Source of the DNA: DATEEG01 sp035525055
GTDB lineage: Bacteria > Actinomycetota > Acidimicrobiia > Spongiisociales > ZC4RG35
Assembly (NCBI GenBank): GCA_035525055.1
Contig: DATLEZ010000085.1
Location: forward strand, 1-6,577
Length of the DNA stretch: 6,577 nucleotides
Reading direction: 5' to 3'
Part shown: piece by piece, positions 4,786-6,577 of the stretch
Layout: the number at the start of each line of letters is the position of its first letter
How positions within the stretch are numbered: the first letter of the stretch is position 1
Translations under genes and position numbers: made by a program
Notes under the pieces: generated by a model
What the model saw: only the letters and a program-made list of their open reading frames with translations
The model's database searches: none
What the model was told of the DNA's origin: nothing

Positions 4786-5817
4786 ATGTATTTGCCCAAG
4801 GATAAGAATACGTTCGGGGGACGGGGCCGGCGCACCAACCTGGCGCTCCTCCTTCTCATACCCACCGCCATCCTGACCGGTCTCGTGGCCAACACTGCCG
4901 GTACTCGTTGGGGGATCCATCCTTCGGTATTCCACGGGATAGTTGCGTTCGCCATTCTCATCCTGTCACCGTGGAAGCAGGTCATTGTCAGACGGGGTCT
5001 CGGGAAGTGGAAGGCCAGCAACTGGGTCTCGATCTTCTTACTCGTGTTCGTGCTGACAACTCTGGGCACAGGGGTGACACATGCTGTGGGCTATACGGGA
5101 CGGATCGGTCCGCTGACTCTTATGCAGGTGCACATCGGCGGAGCCGTCGCAGCGCTGATCCTTACGTGGTTCCACTTCCGGTCACACCCCGTACGCCTCA
5201 AGAAGAAGACCGACCTGAGCAGACGCGGGTTCCTCCGAACCGCCACATTCGCTGCGGCCTCCGGCATCGTCTGGGTCTCATTGGAGGGAACGCTCGACGC
5301 CTTGGGCACGTCCGGTGGGCAACGACGATTCACCGGATCCCACGAGCGAGGATCATTCAACCCTCCAAGCCTACCGGTCACCTCCTGGCTCGACGACCGT
5401 GTGCAACACATAGACCGCGACGATTGGAGTGTCGACGTCAATGGTCGTAAGTTGGGTCTTGGAGACATCGAAGCTCTGCGCCATGAGTCATTCGACGCCG
5501 TCCTCGACTGCACCAGCGCTTGGTACTCCCAACAAACTTGGACAGGCGTTCGACTCGACCGGCTACTCGACGCAGGCGGCCACCGGTCGATCGAAGTCCG
5601 CTCCCAGACTGGCTACGCCCGAAGGTTCCCCACCCGCGACATCAATCGGCTTTGGCTCGTCACTCACGTCGGCGGCGAGCCACTCAGCCCCGGCCACGGC
5701 CACCCGGCCCGGATCGTGGCTCCCGACCGCCGCGGCTTCTGGTGGGTCAAGTGGGTCATCTCGATCCAGACCTCCAACCTCCCCTGGTGGATACAATCCC
5801 CATTCCCCCTCACCTGA
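4786..5817 (+). CDS. Membrane-anchored molybdopterin-dependent oxidoreductase with Tat motif
   Basis: This is a redox enzyme with four N-terminal helices (about 18-36, 49-67, 79-100, 112-131) that carry His45, His50, His99, His116 and His130, possible haem ligands as in cytochrome b561-like domains. A twin-arginine motif SRRGFLR (145-151) and a fifth helix (152-168) follow. The outer domain (about 175-343) has the sulfite-oxidase/MsrP fold signature: LDCTSAWYSQQTWTGVRLDR (240-259) with Cys242 as the likely molybdenum ligand, and the family ending WWVKWVISI...PFPLT. The catalytic domain would face outside the membrane and take electrons through the helices. The substrate is unknown. The ATG at 4786 fits the promoter at 4744-4773; an in-frame GTG at 4774 would abut the -10 box and adds 4 residues. 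The domain is short relative to MsrP itself. A MarR gene diverges upstream. Confidence 0.88.
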   Translation: MYLPKDKNTFGGRGRRTNLALLLLIPTAILTGLVANTAGTRWGIHPSVFHGIVAFAILILSPWKQVIVRRGLGKWKASNWVSIFLLVFVLTTLGTGVTHAVGYTGRIGPLTLMQVHIGGAVAALILTWFHFRSHPVRLKKKTDLSRRGFLRTATFAAASGIVWVSLEGTLDALGTSGGQRRFTGSHERGSFNPPSLPVTSWLDDRVQHIDRDDWSVDVNGRKLGLGDIEALRHESFDAVLDCTSAWYSQQTWTGVRLDRLLDAGGHRSIEVRSQTGYARRFPTRDINRLWLVTHVGGEPLSPGHGHPARIVAPDRRGFWWVKWVISIQTSNLPWWIQSPFPLT

Positions 5818-5886
5818 CGCCCTCGAGATCCACCGTGACGCGCGCTCATCCTCTGGAGGCATCACTTCGTCCGCGAGCGCACTAAC

Positions 5887-5907
5887 CACACCGTTCAACT
5901 CGGTGTG
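5887..5907. terminator. Hairpin downstream of the oxidoreductase gene
   Basis: CACACCG (5887-5893) and CGGTGTG (5901-5907) form a perfect 7-bp stem with a TTCAACT loop, 69 bases after the oxidoreductase stop. The plus-strand continuation TCGTGGTCTTCTC is only moderately T-rich, so termination is plausible but not classic. The stop codon of the minus-strand remnant falls in its loop, so it could serve both strands. Confidence 0.4.
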
Positions 5908-6065
5908 TCGTGGTCTTCTCGGTGCCGGTTTGACCAGATGATGATGGTCTCGTCGTCGGCTTTGGAGAAGGCTTCGAGTCTGAGTTCTTGGGCTGTGACG
6001 TCGAGTGGTGTTCCGATGGTGCTGATCACGGAGAAGAATGAGAGTTCGCCTCCTTCGAAGCTGCC
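5895..6065 (-). pseudogene. 5'-truncated gene remnant, probable regulator C-terminus
   Basis: A minus-strand frame without a start encodes 56 residues after an in-frame TAG (6066-6068). Its composition is clearly protein-like: GGELSFFSVISTIGTPLDVT (residues 5-24) followed by AQELRLEAFSKADDETIIIW. I recall GELxFFS-x-GTPxDVT-xEL-x-E-xF-x-ADxET as the end of helix-turn-helix regulators in Actinobacteria, but this recollection is uncertain. The natural stop is at 5895-5897, and everything upstream of residue 1 is missing. It is therefore best read as the decayed 3' end of a gene. A real short gene starting at an internal GTG is less likely. Confidence 0.45.
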
Positions 6066-6221
6066 CTATCCAATCAGCCAGCCAGATGCTGGGAGTCGAT
6101 AGCACCAAGAGAACCATGAGGACAGTCGATGCCGTAGTCGCCGCGTACGGCGGCCGCCAGCCACCCCGCCACGCTAGATCTCACCTACTCGTTGTGCTAC
6201 CCGCGGTCTATGGACTCGTTT

Positions 6222-6289
6222 GGCAGGGCTGTCGACACTGAAATGGCAGGGGTGCGAAGACTCAAAGGTGGCGCTGACGATGATGGGCT
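6222..6289 (+). repeat. Dispersed repeat, copy 5
   Basis: GGCAGGGCTGTCGACACTGA continues into GGGGTGCGAAGACTCAAAGG and TGGCGCTGACGATGATGG. This matches copies 1 and 2 from the CAGGG box through the core with scattered changes (GAAGAC for GAAAAC, CTGACGATG for CTGGCGA). It lies 29 bases beyond the stop of the B3/4-domain gene and has the same orientation as the other copies. The 150 bases to its left (6066-6221) hold no gene I can support. Confidence 0.6.
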
Positions 6290-6318
6290 TACACGCCCTT
6301 GAGGAGTCCCGTGGCCGG

Positions 6319-6577
6319 TCACTGTCCGATAGTGAAAACAGGATTGTCTGCAGACAGGATTCGCCACGAATGATCGCTCTGCGGCTGATATCTGCCCAGA
6401 AGTGCCAGGAGATCGGCCACCGCTGACTGAATGTCCGCCTCGGCGTCTTCGTGTAGCGCTTCGACGGTAATCAGGGCGTTGGTGGTGTGGGGGCTGGTGG
6501 CGCTCTGTGAGCTTTGCCGCCAACACCAGCGACGGGCGCTGACGATGTCGTCGTCGTCGACGAATATGACCTCGCCC
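6319..6577 (-). CDS. B3/4 domain-containing protein, C-terminal part (runs off window)
   Basis: A minus-strand frame enters from the right edge and ends with TGA at 6319-6321, giving the last 85 residues of a protein. It begins GEVIFVDDDDIVSARRWCWR, followed by QSSQSATSPHTTNALITVEA and a helix EADIQSAVADLLALLGRY. The V-x-ARRW-x-WRQS pattern, a TT-x-AL-x-x-xE strand and a final helix match free-standing B3/4-domain proteins. These resemble the B3/B4 editing domain of phenylalanyl-tRNA synthetase beta and typically run to about 220-240 residues. The role of the free-standing forms is not firmly known; tRNA-related editing is a guess from homology. It is cytoplasmic, with no membrane segment. 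The start lies outside the window, and no operon partner is visible downstream. Confidence 0.75.
   Translation of the reverse strand, partial: GEVIFVDDDDIVSARRWCWRQSSQSATSPHTTNALITVEALHEDAEADIQSAVADLLALLGRYQPQSDHSWRILSADNPVFTIGQ

Noticed and set aside
5563..6117. Minus-strand 184-codon frame at the end of the oxidoreductase gene
   Set aside because: It is His/Arg-rich, overlaps the catalytic domain of the oxidoreductase, and competes with the more protein-like remnant frame at 5895-6065.
6139..6152. Small hairpin CGCCG-cgta-CGGCG
   Set aside because: It is short, lies in GC-rich sequence, has no T-tract and is not placed at a gene end.
6038..6241. Plus-strand 67-codon frame ending in repeat copy 5
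   Set aside because: It has no ribosome site and no recognisable motif, crosses the remnant antisense, and ends inside the repeat.
1..6577. CRISPR array, tRNA or rRNA genes, replication origin, phage genes
   Set aside because: No regularly spaced short repeats, cloverleaf signatures, rRNA-like stretches, clustered DnaA boxes or phage proteins could be seen on either strand.

Overview
The window looks like a piece of a high-GC Gram-positive (actinobacterial) chromosome. The evidence is GC-rich codons, GTG and TTG starts, probably leaderless or short-leader divergent promoters, a DrrAB-type exporter, and a membrane molybdo-oxidoreductase with an internal Tat motif, a layout typical of Actinobacteria. 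The species cannot be named from sequence alone. The stretch is a patchwork: compact gene pairs separated by non-coding debris that resembles insertion-sequence ends.

Left part (1-1551): tandem 20-bp ACATGT repeats (72-111), then two near-identical ~100-bp repeats (146-246 and 1118-1217) on either side of a small four-helix membrane protein gene (521-958, minus). To the right are a truncated reading frame with a strong ribosome binding site (1214-1290) and a more diverged member of the same repeat family (1345-1414).

Middle part (1552-3799): a minus-strand pair encoding an ABC-2 permease and its DrrA-type ATPase. A MarR regulator is transcribed divergently. The two start codons are only 14 bp apart, inside an imperfect palindrome, so this looks like a self-contained, ligand-responsive drug-efflux unit. 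The convergent gap 3800-4186 holds the fourth repeat copy and inverted repeats.

Right-middle part (4187-5817): a second, longer MarR regulator (minus) faces a five-helix, Tat-motif molybdopterin oxidoreductase (plus) across about 35 bp. A perfect CTACG-gaat-CGTAG dyad sits in the spacer of a good promoter, pointing to direct repression of the oxidoreductase.

Right end (5818-6577): a hairpin, a 5'-truncated remnant of a probable regulator (5895-6065, minus), a fifth repeat copy (6222-6289), and the C-terminal part of a B3/4-domain protein running off the window edge (6319-6577, minus).

I see no convincing wholly new system. The most interesting items are the two very compact MarR-controlled divergent units, the dual-topology oxidoreductase, and the five same-orientation solo repeat copies without a transposase.
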